Positions 23,502-31,501 of a stretch of 33,748 nucleotides of DNA are shown here, one piece after another. The position numbers and the translations under genes are program-made. Source of the DNA: Betaproteobacteria bacterium. Its GTDB lineage: Bacteria > Pseudomonadota > Gammaproteobacteria > Burkholderiales > Methylophilaceae. The stretch lies in contig JAHZMC010000039.1 in assembly GCA_022599515.1 (NCBI GenBank), positions 1 to 33,748 on the forward strand. The letters are read 5' to 3'. Under the pieces are notes generated by a model. The model was not told where the DNA came from. It searched no databases and saw nothing but the letters and a program-made list of their open reading frames with translations. Positions within the stretch are counted from its first letter, which is position 1, and each line of letters starts with the position of its first letter.

Positions 23502-24737
23502 CTAGTGCAGTTGCTGTAACTCTAGTTCACGAAGTTTGGGTGCTTTTTTAGCGGTAATGCCGACTACACCTAATGTCATGAGTCCACCAAAAATAACAGA
23601 AGGGATCAAGCCCATTAAGCATGCCATGACGCCAGATTCAAACGCGCCAAGCTCATTGGATGAGCCGATGAAAATGCCGTTGATGGCAGAGACTCTACCA
23701 CGCATTTCATCTGGTGTGGCGAGTTGCATAATGGTGCTGCGTAAGATAACGGAAACGCCATCCATTGCGCCAGCGACGATTAAAATAGCTGCAGAAATCC
23801 AAAAGGAAGTGCTTAATGCAAACGCAATCATACAGATACCAAAGCCTGCTACGGCAGATAATAGCCATCGGCCTGCGTGTAAATTAATTGGATTTTTCGT
23901 CAACCATAAGCCCATTAAGATGGCACCAATAGCAGGTGCTGCGCGCAAAATACCTAACCCTTCTGGCCCCATTTGATAAATGTCGTGCACAAAGGCAGGT
24001 AGTAAAGCAACCGCGCCGCCAAACAGAACGGCAAACATATCCAATAGTTGTGCACCTAGTAATATTTGGTTGCCCCAAACAAAGCGTAAACCTTCTGTAA
24101 TGCTTTTAAAAACAGGTCGCCCATTTTGTGCTTTTGGCTCGGTGACTTTTAGTTTGGATAAGGCAATGATTGCACCAGCACATAAAGCAGCGGCTAAGGT
24201 ATAAGCTGCGGTTTTATTGACAAAGCCGACTAATAAACCGCCAATTGCAGGGCCGACAATCAAGCCAATTTGGAACATTGAGCTACCAATGCTGGCACCG
24301 CGAGCGAAGGTAGCGCGTGGCACAATAATGGCAAATAAAGTGTTATAACTTGGCGCAATAAAAGCGCGGGCAAATCCCGTTAATGCGATGGAGGCATAAA
24401 TCCAAACGGTGAGATTGCCACTAATGATGCCCTTTGAAACAAAGGAAAGTGTTAACGCGCTTAAGCATAATAATGCTGCAGATAAAATGGCAAATAGTCG
24501 GCGCGAGTAGTAATGGTCGACAGCATGCCCTGCAAATAAGGCGCTTGAGAAATAAGGAATGACTTCCGCTAAGCCAATCAAGCCCAATGCCAATGGGTCA
24601 TGCGTGATTTCATAAATATGCCAACCTGCAACAACGGCCATGATTTGATAAGCCAAAACCATTTGTACGCGAAAAGCGAGCAGTTTGGGGAAAGCGTATT
24701 GGTGATTGCTAAACAGTTGATTAATAGAAAGCAGCAT
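23502..24737 (-). CDS. Major facilitator superfamily transporter (EntS/MFS_3-like exporter)
   Basis: 411 aa with about 12 hydrophobic segments. MFS marks include ITHDPLALGLIGLAEVIPYF, AGHAVDHYYSRRLFAI (the motif-A-like loop between TM2 and TM3) and RGRVSAINGIFIGSSNELGA in the second half. This latter motif is characteristic of the MFS_3/EntS-like group, many of which export siderophores or drugs. The substrate is unknown. The start ATG lacks a good Shine-Dalgarno sequence. It is divergent from alkB, with a 193-base gap between them. Confidence 0.88.
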   Translation of the reverse strand: MLLSINQLFSNHQYAFPKLLAFRVQMVLAYQIMAVVAGWHIYEITHDPLALGLIGLAEVIPYFSSALFAGHAVDHYYSRRLFAILSAALLCLSALTLSFVSKGIISGNLTVWIYASIALTGFARAFIAPSYNTLFAIIVPRATFARGASIGSSMFQIGLIVGPAIGGLLVGFVNKTAAYTLAAALCAGAIIALSKLKVTEPKAQNGRPVFKSITEGLRFVWGNQILLGAQLLDMFAVLFGGAVALLPAFVHDIYQMGPEGLGILRAAPAIGAILMGLWLTKNPINLHAGRWLLSAVAGFGICMIAFALSTSFWISAAILIVAGAMDGVSVILRSTIMQLATPDEMRGRVSAINGIFIGSSNELGAFESGVMACLMGLIPSVIFGGLMTLGVVGITAKKAPKLRELELQQLH

Positions 24738-24765
24738 GCGCGGATTATAAATTTAAATCGACACT

Positions 24766-24795
24766 TTGAATGTAACTAATTGTAGTGTGTACAAT
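24766..24795 (+). promoter_or_regulatory. Possible sigma-70 promoter for alkB
   Basis: TTGAAT, 18 bases and TACAAT in the gap between the divergent MFS and alkB genes. The predicted leader to alkB is about 130 bases. No Ada box was recognised. Confidence 0.35.
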
Positions 24796-24930
24796 AGATA
24801 AGTTAGCACAGTGAATAAGGTAGTAAGTATGCGCAAGCATATGGATGAGCCGTCGTTGACCTAGTGTGACTCTGCCGATATAGATTGGGCGTGCTAACCC
24901 TTTTTGAAAATGACCTTACATCTTTAAACC

Positions 24931-25581
24931 ATGACAGCCGATTTGTTTTCTGACCAAATGGAATCGCAAGTGATGCTTGCTGATGGCGCTTATTGGTTAC
25001 GCAGTTTTGCTTTGCCACAAGCTGATGCAGTTTGTGCGATGCTCATTGAGCATTTAAAAAATTATCCGCCGCAACAAATGATGACGCCAATGGGTTATAG
25101 CATGTCAGTGCGAACAACTAGTTTTGGTGAGTTTGGCTGGGTGAGTTCAAAGCAAGGCTATGGCTATGCTGTGAAAAACAGTTTCACCAACGAATCTTGG
25201 CCTCCTATTCCAGAAAGCTTTTTTGATTTGGCGCAACGTGCGGCTAATCAAGCGGGATATGTCAACTTTAAGCCAGATACTTGTTTAATCAATGTATACG
25301 AAATTGGCGACAAAATGGGTTTGCATCAAGATAAAGATGAAGCTGATTTTAGCCAGCCGATTGTTTCGGTTTCATTAGGGCTGCCAGTGACATTCCAATT
25401 TGGCGGATTAACGCGCACGGCGAAAACGTTGAAAGTGCCACTTAGCCATGGCGATGTCGTTGTTTGGGGCGCTGATAGTCGGTTGTGTTTTCATGGCGTA
25501 TTGCCTCTAAAAGCAGGCACACATGGAACGCTAGGACAAAGACGGATTAACTTAACTTTTCGTAAAGCAGGTAAAATGTGA
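24931..25581 (+). CDS. alkB: Alpha-ketoglutarate-dependent DNA repair dioxygenase AlkB
   Basis: 216 aa. It removes N1-methyladenine and N3-methylcytosine lesions by oxidative demethylation. The Fe(II) ligands are H132 and D134 (HQDKDE) and H188 (FHGV); the 2-oxoglutarate salt-bridge arginine and its partner are R205 and R211 (RRINLTFR). These positions each fall within one residue of those in E. coli AlkB. Length also matches E. coli AlkB (216). There is no clear Shine-Dalgarno sequence at the ATG. The next gene (tsaC/sua5) begins 24 bases after the stop, so the two are probably co-transcribed. No ada gene is adjacent. Confidence 0.93.
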   Translation: MTADLFSDQMESQVMLADGAYWLRSFALPQADAVCAMLIEHLKNYPPQQMMTPMGYSMSVRTTSFGEFGWVSSKQGYGYAVKNSFTNESWPPIPESFFDLAQRAANQAGYVNFKPDTCLINVYEIGDKMGLHQDKDEADFSQPIVSVSLGLPVTFQFGGLTRTAKTLKVPLSHGDVVVWGADSRLCFHGVLPLKAGTHGTLGQRRINLTFRKAGKM

Positions 25582-25605
25582 TTTTATTTAGTCATAATAA
25601 AACGC

Positions 25606-26547
25606 ATGCAAGTTAATTTGGCAGAGGCCGCAGATTTACTAAAACGTGGCAAGGTAGTGGCAATTCCGACTGAGACGGTTTATGGTCTAGCTGCGGATGC
25701 GCGTAATGAGGATGCTTTGCGTGAGATTTATGCCATTAAACAACGGCCTGCTGATAATCCTTTAATTGTGCATATTGCTTCAAGTGAGCAAGTGCTCGAT
25801 TGGGCAGAAACATTTTCACCTTTAGCACAAAAGCTGGCGAAGGCATTTTGGCCTGGGCCTTTTACCTTAGTCTTGCCAGCAAAATCAGCCGTTTCAACCA
25901 TTGTGCGGGCAGGTGAACCAACGGTTGCTTTGCGTGTACCAGCGCATCCCATTGCGCAACAATTGTTACAGCAAACAGGTTTGGGTTTAGCTGCGCCTTC
26001 AGCTAATAAGTACACGCAATTAAGTCCGACAACTGTACAACATGTGGAAGATGGTTTAGGCCAACATATCCCTGTGTTAGACGGTGGCGCCTGCCAAGTT
26101 GGCATAGAGTCTACTATTGTGTCGGTCGTAGGCGAGCAATGGCAGCTATTGCGCTTAGGTATGATTCTAGAAGCGGAAATAGAATTAATAGCTGGAGTGG
26201 CCACCATATCTGAGCAGAAAACATTACCAAAAGCGCCAGGGCAGCATTTGTTACATTACTCGCCAAAAACGCCCATGCAATTATTCTCCTCCAGAGAAGC
26301 ACTAATACAAGCGGCAACAACTGAAACCAATTGCGCAGCATTGCTAATTGGGGATGGAAAAATTGATAATGGCCTAACCTTTAATTTACCCAATAATCCT
26401 GCAGAAATGGCTGAAAAGTTATACGACACTTTGCACCAAATGGATGCATTAACGGTAACAAAGTTGTTGATTGAAACGCCAGAGAACTCGCCAGAATGGT
26501 CGGCGATTCATGATCGTTTGAGTCGCGCTTCATATAAAGTTCACTAA
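25606..26547 (+). CDS. tsaC: L-threonylcarbamoyladenylate synthase (Sua5-type TsaC)
   Basis: 313 aa. It makes threonylcarbamoyl-AMP for the t6A37 modification of ANN-decoding tRNAs. The N-terminal YrdC domain carries GKVVAIPTETVYGLAADARN, then KQRPADNPLIVH, FWPGPFTLVL and APSANKYTQLSPT. A C-terminal Sua5 domain follows a linker (APGQHLLHYSPKTPMQLF), so this is the long Sua5 form rather than the short TsaC of E. coli. It lies just after alkB with no strong Shine-Dalgarno sequence. Confidence 0.93.
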   Translation: MQVNLAEAADLLKRGKVVAIPTETVYGLAADARNEDALREIYAIKQRPADNPLIVHIASSEQVLDWAETFSPLAQKLAKAFWPGPFTLVLPAKSAVSTIVRAGEPTVALRVPAHPIAQQLLQQTGLGLAAPSANKYTQLSPTTVQHVEDGLGQHIPVLDGGACQVGIESTIVSVVGEQWQLLRLGMILEAEIELIAGVATISEQKTLPKAPGQHLLHYSPKTPMQLFSSREALIQAATTETNCAALLIGDGKIDNGLTFNLPNNPAEMAEKLYDTLHQMDALTVTKLLIETPENSPEWSAIHDRLSRASYKVH

Positions 26548-26617
26548 AAACTGCTTGTCATCAACGACAAAAGCGAGTACTTTTGTTAGTAGTCGGTTGT
26601 TGCGCGTGGAGATTATC

Positions 26618-26839
26618 ATGGACAATAAGTATGGTTTGGGTAGTACTAAAGTCGCAAAAGTGCATCACGATGCACACCATAAAGATGCGCCTGCACTACA
26701 CCCAACAAGCTGTAAGTTTTGTGGCAGTAATGAGCTGGCATTGAGTCCGACTATGCACGACCATCTTTGTAATGCATGTGGTGAATGGCAAAACGATGTG
26801 CCACAAGGCTACTCCACAGGACGTAGTAGCGATTATTAA
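26618..26839 (+). CDS. Small zinc-ribbon protein (73 aa)
   Basis: 73 residues with two CX2C knuckles: C32/C35 (SCKFCGS) and C51/C54 (LCNACGEW), a four-Cys zinc ribbon. A His-rich patch (KVHHDAHHKDAP) precedes it. The ATG at 26618 has GGAG 6 bases upstream; the longer frame from 26555 has no such signal. I do not recognise a specific family. Its stop overlaps the convergent protease gene by 4 bases. Confidence 0.7.
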   Translation: MDNKYGLGSTKVAKVHHDAHHKDAPALHPTSCKFCGSNELALSPTMHDHLCNACGEWQNDVPQGYSTGRSSDY

Positions 26840-27768
26840 AAGTTATCCTGGCAGGCTAGTGCTATTTCTTTAGTACATTCGAGCCCAATCATAGCCGCTG
26901 GATGTTGAGGGTGTATCACTAACGCTTGTTGGAAATATTGTTGAGCCTCTTTCAGATGGTTCATCTTTTCTTCGGCAACACCCGCATAATAAAAAGCCTC
27001 AGCAGAATCTGGTTCTTTTTTTAGCCATAGCTGTGCAATCTCGTGCAACTCATGCCATTTTTCATTTTTAAAGAGTTGTACAACGCGCATGAAAAAAGGA
27101 CGTTGCTCCTCAGGTGCATCCCAAAACGGCAATACATCCGTTTCCATTGATGTGATATCCGGCTGTTTTAATAGCGTTTTTATCCATTTAACAGGAATGT
27201 TGTAGTAGTAAGCGTTTTTACCTGGGCTTTTAAACGTGCTAATCGCGAGCAGTTTTCCATCCGCATCAAATACAGGGCTGCCACTTGCGCCCATGACAAA
27301 AGAAGCATCGGTGCGAATAATGTGGCTATCATCAAAAGCGTAAAGTGCTTTAATTTTACCTTCAGTATATTGTGGTTTTGGTGGGCCACCTGGAAAACCA
27401 ATGGAAAAAATATCCTGCTCATATTGTAAGTGTTCAGAATCACCTAATACGACAGGGGATAATTCTGCATATTGAAAACGCAAAATACATAAATCATGTT
27501 TCCAGTCAGCTTTTAGCGCAACAGGTGTGTGCGTATTACCAAATTTAGTAATGCTGACGCCAGCGCTATTGGCCAATACATGACAGTTGGTGGCGACTAA
27601 ATCTGGGCTGATGGCAACCCCAGTGCCAACACCGTGCCCGCCTTTTTTGGTACCAACATGCACTTTGACGACCGAGGCTTTTAGTCTGAAACTGAGTTCA
27701 TTACGCGCCTCAGCTAGCAAGCTGTGATGGAAGAAAATCAACATAACAAAAGCAACAAAGTGACGCAT
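26836..27768 (-). CDS. Secreted trypsin-like serine protease, paralogue 2
   Basis: 310 aa, same plan as the protease at 9126-10130. A signal peptide (VAFVMLIFFHHSLLAEA) precedes a protease domain with H63 (TNCHVL), D92 (KHDLCIL) and S162 (GASGSP), identical in numbering to the paralogue. A TPR-type C-terminus follows (AEAFYYAGVAEEKMNHLKEA, QQYFQQALVIHPQHPAAM). The block SPGKNAYYYNIPVKW is nearly the same in both, and HLQYEQ also recurs. It stands alone, without the 148-aa partner gene. Upstream is only a degenerate sigma-54-like sequence and a pair of direct repeats. The likely site of action is the periplasm or outside; the substrate is unknown. Confidence 0.85.
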   Translation of the reverse strand: MRHFVAFVMLIFFHHSLLAEARNELSFRLKASVVKVHVGTKKGGHGVGTGVAISPDLVATNCHVLANSAGVSITKFGNTHTPVALKADWKHDLCILRFQYAELSPVVLGDSEHLQYEQDIFSIGFPGGPPKPQYTEGKIKALYAFDDSHIIRTDASFVMGASGSPVFDADGKLLAISTFKSPGKNAYYYNIPVKWIKTLLKQPDITSMETDVLPFWDAPEEQRPFFMRVVQLFKNEKWHELHEIAQLWLKKEPDSAEAFYYAGVAEEKMNHLKEAQQYFQQALVIHPQHPAAMIGLECTKEIALACQDNF

Positions 27769-27810
27769 TTAATGGTCTCGAATTATTAAAAAAATGCAAT
27801 GATTGCAAGG

Positions 27811-27842
27811 TAAAGTAACTTCTAGACAGTGTAAAGTAACTT
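27811..27842. promoter_or_regulatory. Direct repeats TAAAGTAACTT, 21 bp apart
   Basis: The 11-base sequence TAAAGTAACTT occurs at 27811-27821 and 27832-27842, a 21-bp phase (two helical turns), in the divergent gap between the protease paralogue and the dienelactone hydrolase gene. Tandem half-sites in this phase are typical of response-regulator binding sites. It could serve either gene. Confidence 0.4.
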
Positions 27843-27939
27843 AGGTTACAAATAATTTAACAAAAATTATGCCAATTGTGATGAAACAGACATTAAAGCC
27901 TTGTAGAATAGTGAACTTCTGGATAAAAATGAAAAAGTT

Positions 27940-28677
27940 ATGTTAATACAATCAGAAGTCGTCGACTTAAACACGCCAACTGGTGTGATGCGTACTTATA
28001 TTCATCGGCCAGCGCATGATAAGAAAGTACCGGCCATTCTGTTTTATTCAGAAATTTTCCATCAAACAGGTCCAATTGAGCGCGCTGCTAAAATGATGGC
28101 AGGTCAAGGCTATGCTGTATTGGTGTCGGAAGTATTTCATGAATTAAACCCAATTGGCACTGTATTAGGCTATGACGACGCAGGTCGTGATAAAGGCAAT
28201 GCAGATAAATCAGCCAAAGATGTGCAAGGTTACGATAGCGATAACCGCGCAATGATTGAGTTTTTAAAAGAACAAAATTGGTATAGCGGTAACTTAGGTG
28301 CGATGGGTTTCTGTATCGGCGGCCATTTAGCTTTCCGTGCAGCCTTGCAACCAGAAGTGCAAGCAACCGCTTGTTTTTATGCAACGGATTTACACACCAA
28401 TATTATTCCAAACCAACCAAATCAACACAGTATGGATCGCCTAAGTGATATTAAAGGTGAGTTGATGATGATTTGGGGTAAACAAGATAACCATATTCCA
28501 ACAGCTGGTCGGATGGAAGTTTATCAAAAATTAACGGACGCTAACTTGTCGTTTTCATGGCATGAGTTTAATGGTCAGCATGCGTTTATGCGCGATGAAG
28601 GCGAACGCTATGATCCGCAACTGGCAGCAACTGGTTATCAGTTAGCTACACAACTGTTTAGTAACACCCTTAAGTAG
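27940..28677 (+). CDS. Dienelactone hydrolase family protein
   Basis: A 245-residue alpha/beta hydrolase of the DLH family. The catalytic triad is C125 (MGFCIGGH), D182 (GKQDNHIP) and H213 (NGQHAFMRD), and ILFYSEIFHQTGPIE near the N-terminus is typical. The Cys nucleophile in GxCxGG separates it from serine hydrolases. The true substrate in this organism is unclear; many DLH-like proteins act on small lactones or esters outside chlorocatechol pathways. It lies 78 bases before gnd on the same strand. Confidence 0.85.
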   Translation: MLIQSEVVDLNTPTGVMRTYIHRPAHDKKVPAILFYSEIFHQTGPIERAAKMMAGQGYAVLVSEVFHELNPIGTVLGYDDAGRDKGNADKSAKDVQGYDSDNRAMIEFLKEQNWYSGNLGAMGFCIGGHLAFRAALQPEVQATACFYATDLHTNIIPNQPNQHSMDRLSDIKGELMMIWGKQDNHIPTAGRMEVYQKLTDANLSFSWHEFNGQHAFMRDEGERYDPQLAATGYQLATQLFSNTLK

Positions 28678-28755
28678 TACATCGCAAGCTTGCGCCAAAA
28701 GCAATAGCTTAATTATTAATTTAAATTATCAATTTAAAGAAAGAGTATTGAAAAA

Positions 28756-30279
28756 ATGACTGCAAAAAATGCTGATATTGGCCTAATTGGCCTGGCCGTA
28801 ATGGGGCAAAACCTCGTATTAAATATGGCAGATCATGGCTATAACGTAGCTGTGTACAACCGTAGTACAGACAAGATGAAAGATTTCATCGAGTATTGCA
28901 AAAAAAGTGAGCCTTCTCATGAGCGCGTGATTGGTCACGCTGACTTAGCGACATTTGTGCTAAGTATTAAACGCCCACGTAAAATTGTTTTGCTTGTTAA
29001 AGCAGGAACAGCAACAGATTTAACGATTAATGCACTATTACCTTTTTTAGAAAAAGGCGATATCATCATTGATGGTGGTAATGCATTATGGACAGACACG
29101 ATTCGTCGTGAAAAAGAATTAAGAGCAAAAGATATTGAGTTTATTGGCTCTGGTGTTTCTGGTGGTGAAACAGGTGCACGTTTTGGCCCTTCATTAATGC
29201 CATCTGGTACACGTCAAGCTTGGGCTTCATTAGAGCCAATCTGGACAGACATTGCTGCTAAAGTTGATCCAGAAACAGGTCAACCATTAGAAGGCGGTAC
29301 ACCAGGTAAGCCAGTTGTCGGCGGATTCTCATGTGCTGAATACATTGGTCCTGATGGCGCTGGTCACTATGTAAAAATGGTACACAACGGTATTGAGTAC
29401 ATCGATATGCAATTGATTTGTGAAGCTTACTGGCTCATGAAAACATTGCTAGGCATGAAATCTGATGAGATTGGTAAAATCTTTGAAGAGTGGAATAAAG
29501 GCGAATTATCAAGTTTCTTAATTGAAATTACCGCTGATATCTTGCAACAAAAAGATCCAATGTCTAAAGAGTTCTTAGTGGACATGATTTTAGACGCGGC
29601 AGAACAAAAAGGTACAGGCCAATGGACAGCGGCAAACGCGCTTGAATTAGGCGCTCCAGCCAATGCAATCGCTGCAGCCGTTTATGCGCGTGGACTTTCT
29701 AGTGTTAAAGAAGAGCGTGTTGCAGCAAGCAAGATTCTAAAAGGCCCTAAAATCACACCGATTACAGATGCTAAAGAGCGTGCTGAAGCAATTGAAGCGA
29801 TTAAAAATGCGCTTTATTGCTCTAAAATCTGTGCTTACGCACAAGGTTTCCAATTGATTGATAAAGCACAAGTGGCTTACAACTGGAAACTAAACTTTGG
29901 TGAGATTTCTCAAATCTGGCGTGGTGGTTGTATCATCCGCGCGCGTTTCTTGCAAAAAATTACTGATGCTTATGCATTGAATTCACGTTTGAAAAACTTG
30001 ATGTTAGATCCATATTTCACAGAAGAAATTAACAAAGGCCAAACAGGCTGGCGCAAAGTGATTTCAATGGCTGTGACGAATGGTGTGCCAGTACAAGGTT
30101 TTGCTGCGGCATTGGCTTACTATGATGGTTATAGAAGTGCTGACTTGCCAGCTAACTTGTTACAAGGTCAACGTGATTACTTTGGCGCACATACTTATGA
30201 GCGTAAAGATAAGCCGCGTGGTGAATACTTCCACTTGGATTGGCCAGAGCCAGGTCGTCCACAAATTGCGATTGATTAA
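28756..30279 (+). CDS. gnd: 6-phosphogluconate dehydrogenase, decarboxylating
   Basis: 507 aa. It oxidises 6-phosphogluconate to ribulose 5-phosphate and CO2, giving NAD(P)H. The N-terminal Rossmann site is [20 protein letters not shown] with [10 protein letters not shown]. The substrate and catalytic region includes [28 protein letters not shown] and [20 protein letters not shown] (catalytic Lys). The C-terminal domain has [20 protein letters not shown] followed by [10 protein letters not shown], the family tail. It is slightly longer than the E. coli enzyme (468). In obligate methylotrophs with the RuMP cycle, Gnd works in the dissimilatory formaldehyde-oxidation loop; that role here is inferred. 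A strong terminator follows. Confidence 0.96.
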   Translation: MTAKNADIGLIGLAVMGQNLVLNMADHGYNVAVYNRSTDKMKDFIEYCKKSEPSHERVIGHADLATFVLSIKRPRKIVLLVKAGTATDLTINALLPFLEKGDIIIDGGNALWTDTIRREKELRAKDIEFIGSGVSGGETGARFGPSLMPSGTRQAWASLEPIWTDIAAKVDPETGQPLEGGTPGKPVVGGFSCAEYIGPDGAGHYVKMVHNGIEYIDMQLICEAYWLMKTLLGMKSDEIGKIFEEWNKGELSSFLIEITADILQQKDPMSKEFLVDMILDAAEQKGTGQWTAANALELGAPANAIAAAVYARGLSSVKEERVAASKILKGPKITPITDAKERAEAIEAIKNALYCSKICAYAQGFQLIDKAQVAYNWKLNFGEISQIWRGGCIIRARFLQKITDAYALNSRLKNLMLDPYFTEEINKGQTGWRKVISMAVTNGVPVQGFAAALAYYDGYRSADLPANLLQGQRDYFGAHTYERKDKPRGEYFHLDWPEPGRPQIAID

Positions 30280-30307
30280 TTAATGGCTTTTTGAAGTAAA
30301 TAAAAGA

Positions 30308-30339
30308 GAGAGGGTGACAAATGTCATCCTCTTTTTTTT
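30308..30339 (+). terminator. Rho-independent terminator after gnd
   Basis: GAGGGTGACA pairs with TGTCATCCTC (10 bp, one G-T) with a short AA turn, followed by a run of seven or more T residues, 30 bases after the gnd stop codon. Confidence 0.88.
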
Positions 30340-30375
30340 AACTATTTTTCGACTATTTTTTCTAGTGCATGCGTG

Positions 30376-30543
30376 TTAAACGCAGTCGCAATTGGCTTCT
30401 AAATACCGATGGAACAAATTTGTTTCTTTCAGTTTTAGTAAGCGATTCACTTCTGTTTTGCTTTGCTCTTGTACTTTTGGTTCAAAAATCACCTTATCTA
30501 GTGTTTGTTTGACCGCTTCTGTTTGGTTAACAGCTTGTTTCAT
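30376..30543 (-). CDS. Small hypothetical protein (55 aa) with C-terminal CDC
   Basis: 55 residues, MKQAVNQTEAVKQTLDKVIF ... YLEANCDCV. It is helical and charged with no membrane segment, and ends in a CxC motif. AAAAGGA lies about 10 bases before the ATG at 30543. It is convergent with gnd beyond the terminator. I do not recognise it; the CxC tail could bind a metal or be redox-active, but that is a guess. Confidence 0.5.
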   Translation of the reverse strand: MKQAVNQTEAVKQTLDKVIFEPKVQEQSKTEVNRLLKLKETNLFHRYLEANCDCV

Positions 30544-30872
30544 GATGCTTTTTTCCTTTTGGGAGTTAAATGCACTAAAATTTTGTTTTAGTACATGGAT
30601 TAATGCTCTCTGCCACTACAGCAACATTGAGTGCAATCTAACAAGATAGTTCGCACTTGTGAACCGATACGGCGAATAAATCATTAAAATCACTAGTTTT
30701 ATCGATTGATATTCAAATTTGTTGCGAAATGGTAACAAATCATCTTGCCTGTCATGATTTGCTGCCGTTAATGTTTGTTGCAGAATGTGATTTAATGCTG
30801 GGTATAATAAATCAATCAGATGACCGATTGATGACTTGAGAGAGAAACGTTAAAGAGTTTGAAGTAAGTGAA
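30544..30872. other. Intergenic stretch without a recognisable gene
   Basis: About 330 bases upstream of the 55-aa gene and of the thiG remnant. The only structure I can point to is an inverted repeat, ATTTGTT (30717-30723) and AACAAAT (30734-30740) with a 10-base spacer, which could be an operator for the minus-strand gene or a chance repeat. Earlier parts of thiG may have stood here, but I cannot recognise them. Confidence 0.4.
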
Positions 30873-30909
30873 ATGATGGTTGCAGCATTAGTCAATGAAT
30901 GGCAGTTTG

Positions 30910-31116
30910 TTGGCAAACGCATCGCAATCGTGTGCAATGGAATTGGGTTGTGCAGGTGTTTAATGAATACGGCAATTGCAAGTGCTAGCAAACCAGCATC
31001 AATGGCATCTGCCATGAAAAAAGTATTGAAGCAGGCCGCGAAGCTTATTTAGTGAGGCGTATGGCTAAAAAAATTGTACACGGCAAGCCCAAGTTCACCA
31101 ACGGCGGGTATGATAG
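30910..31116 (+). pseudogene. thiG: Decayed 3' end of thiG (thiazole synthase)
   Basis: Consecutive frames spell the end of ThiG. SCAMELGCAGV (frame ending at 30960) is followed by LMNTAIASASKPASMASAMK (30960-31019), then SIEAGREAYLVRRMAKK (from 31022). ThiG proteins have GCxxVLMNTAIAxAxxPxxM followed by AMKxAxxAGRxAYLAGRMxKK, so the match is strong. Each junction is a 1-base loss in a homopolymer: TTT at 30959-30961 and AAAAAA at 31017-31022. A further shift lies near 30911. The first two-thirds of the gene are absent and no thiS, thiC or thiE is nearby. A 59-aa ORF (30873-31052) crosses the region but is an artefact of the remnant. Normal ThiG makes the thiazole phosphate of thiamine. Confidence 0.75.
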
Positions 31117-31120
31117 GCAT

Positions 31121-31498
31121 ATGACAACAGATTATCGATTTTCCGTTCAGGTAGAAACGGCTTATTTAGCAGACCAATCTAGTGAAGAAGATGAGCGTTA
31201 TGCTTTTTCTTACACGGTCACTATTACCAATACGGGTAGCGTTGCGGCACAATTGATTAGCCGCCATTGGATAATTACCGATGCGAATAACAGCGTTAAT
31301 GAAGTAAAAGGCTTGGGCGTAATTGGTGAACAACCTTTGCTACAGCCTAATGAGACATTTACTTATACCAGCGGCACGGTTATTAGTACCGCTGTCGGGC
31401 AGATGCATGGCAGTTATCAAATGGTTGCGGTGGACGGCACTTCATTCGAAGCGCCTATTGCGCCTTTTACCCTTGCCGCGCCTAGAGTGCTTCACTAA
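31121..31498 (+). CDS. apaG: ApaG (Co2+/Mg2+ efflux-associated protein)
   Basis: 125 aa from the ATG at 31121, the same length as E. coli ApaG. The fibronectin-III-like fold shows in YRFSVQVETAYLADQSSEED, ERYAFSYTVTITNTG and LISRHWIITDAN, followed by EVKGLGVIGEQPLLQPNETF and YTSGT. These match ApaG closely. The longer frame starting at 31052 reads into the thiG remnant and is rejected. ApaG's precise biochemical role is not settled; the name derives from its operon with apaH, which is not seen here. mltA follows after 3 bases. Confidence 0.94.
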   Translation: MTTDYRFSVQVETAYLADQSSEEDERYAFSYTVTITNTGSVAAQLISRHWIITDANNSVNEVKGLGVIGEQPLLQPNETFTYTSGTVISTAVGQMHGSYQMVAVDGTSFEAPIAPFTLAAPRVLH

Positions 31499-31501
31499 AA
31501 A

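Noticed and set aside
30873..31052. 59-aa ORF (MMVAALVNEW...) as a gene
   Set aside because: Its second half is the ThiG C-terminus in one of three shifted frames, so the ORF is a by-product of the pseudogene.
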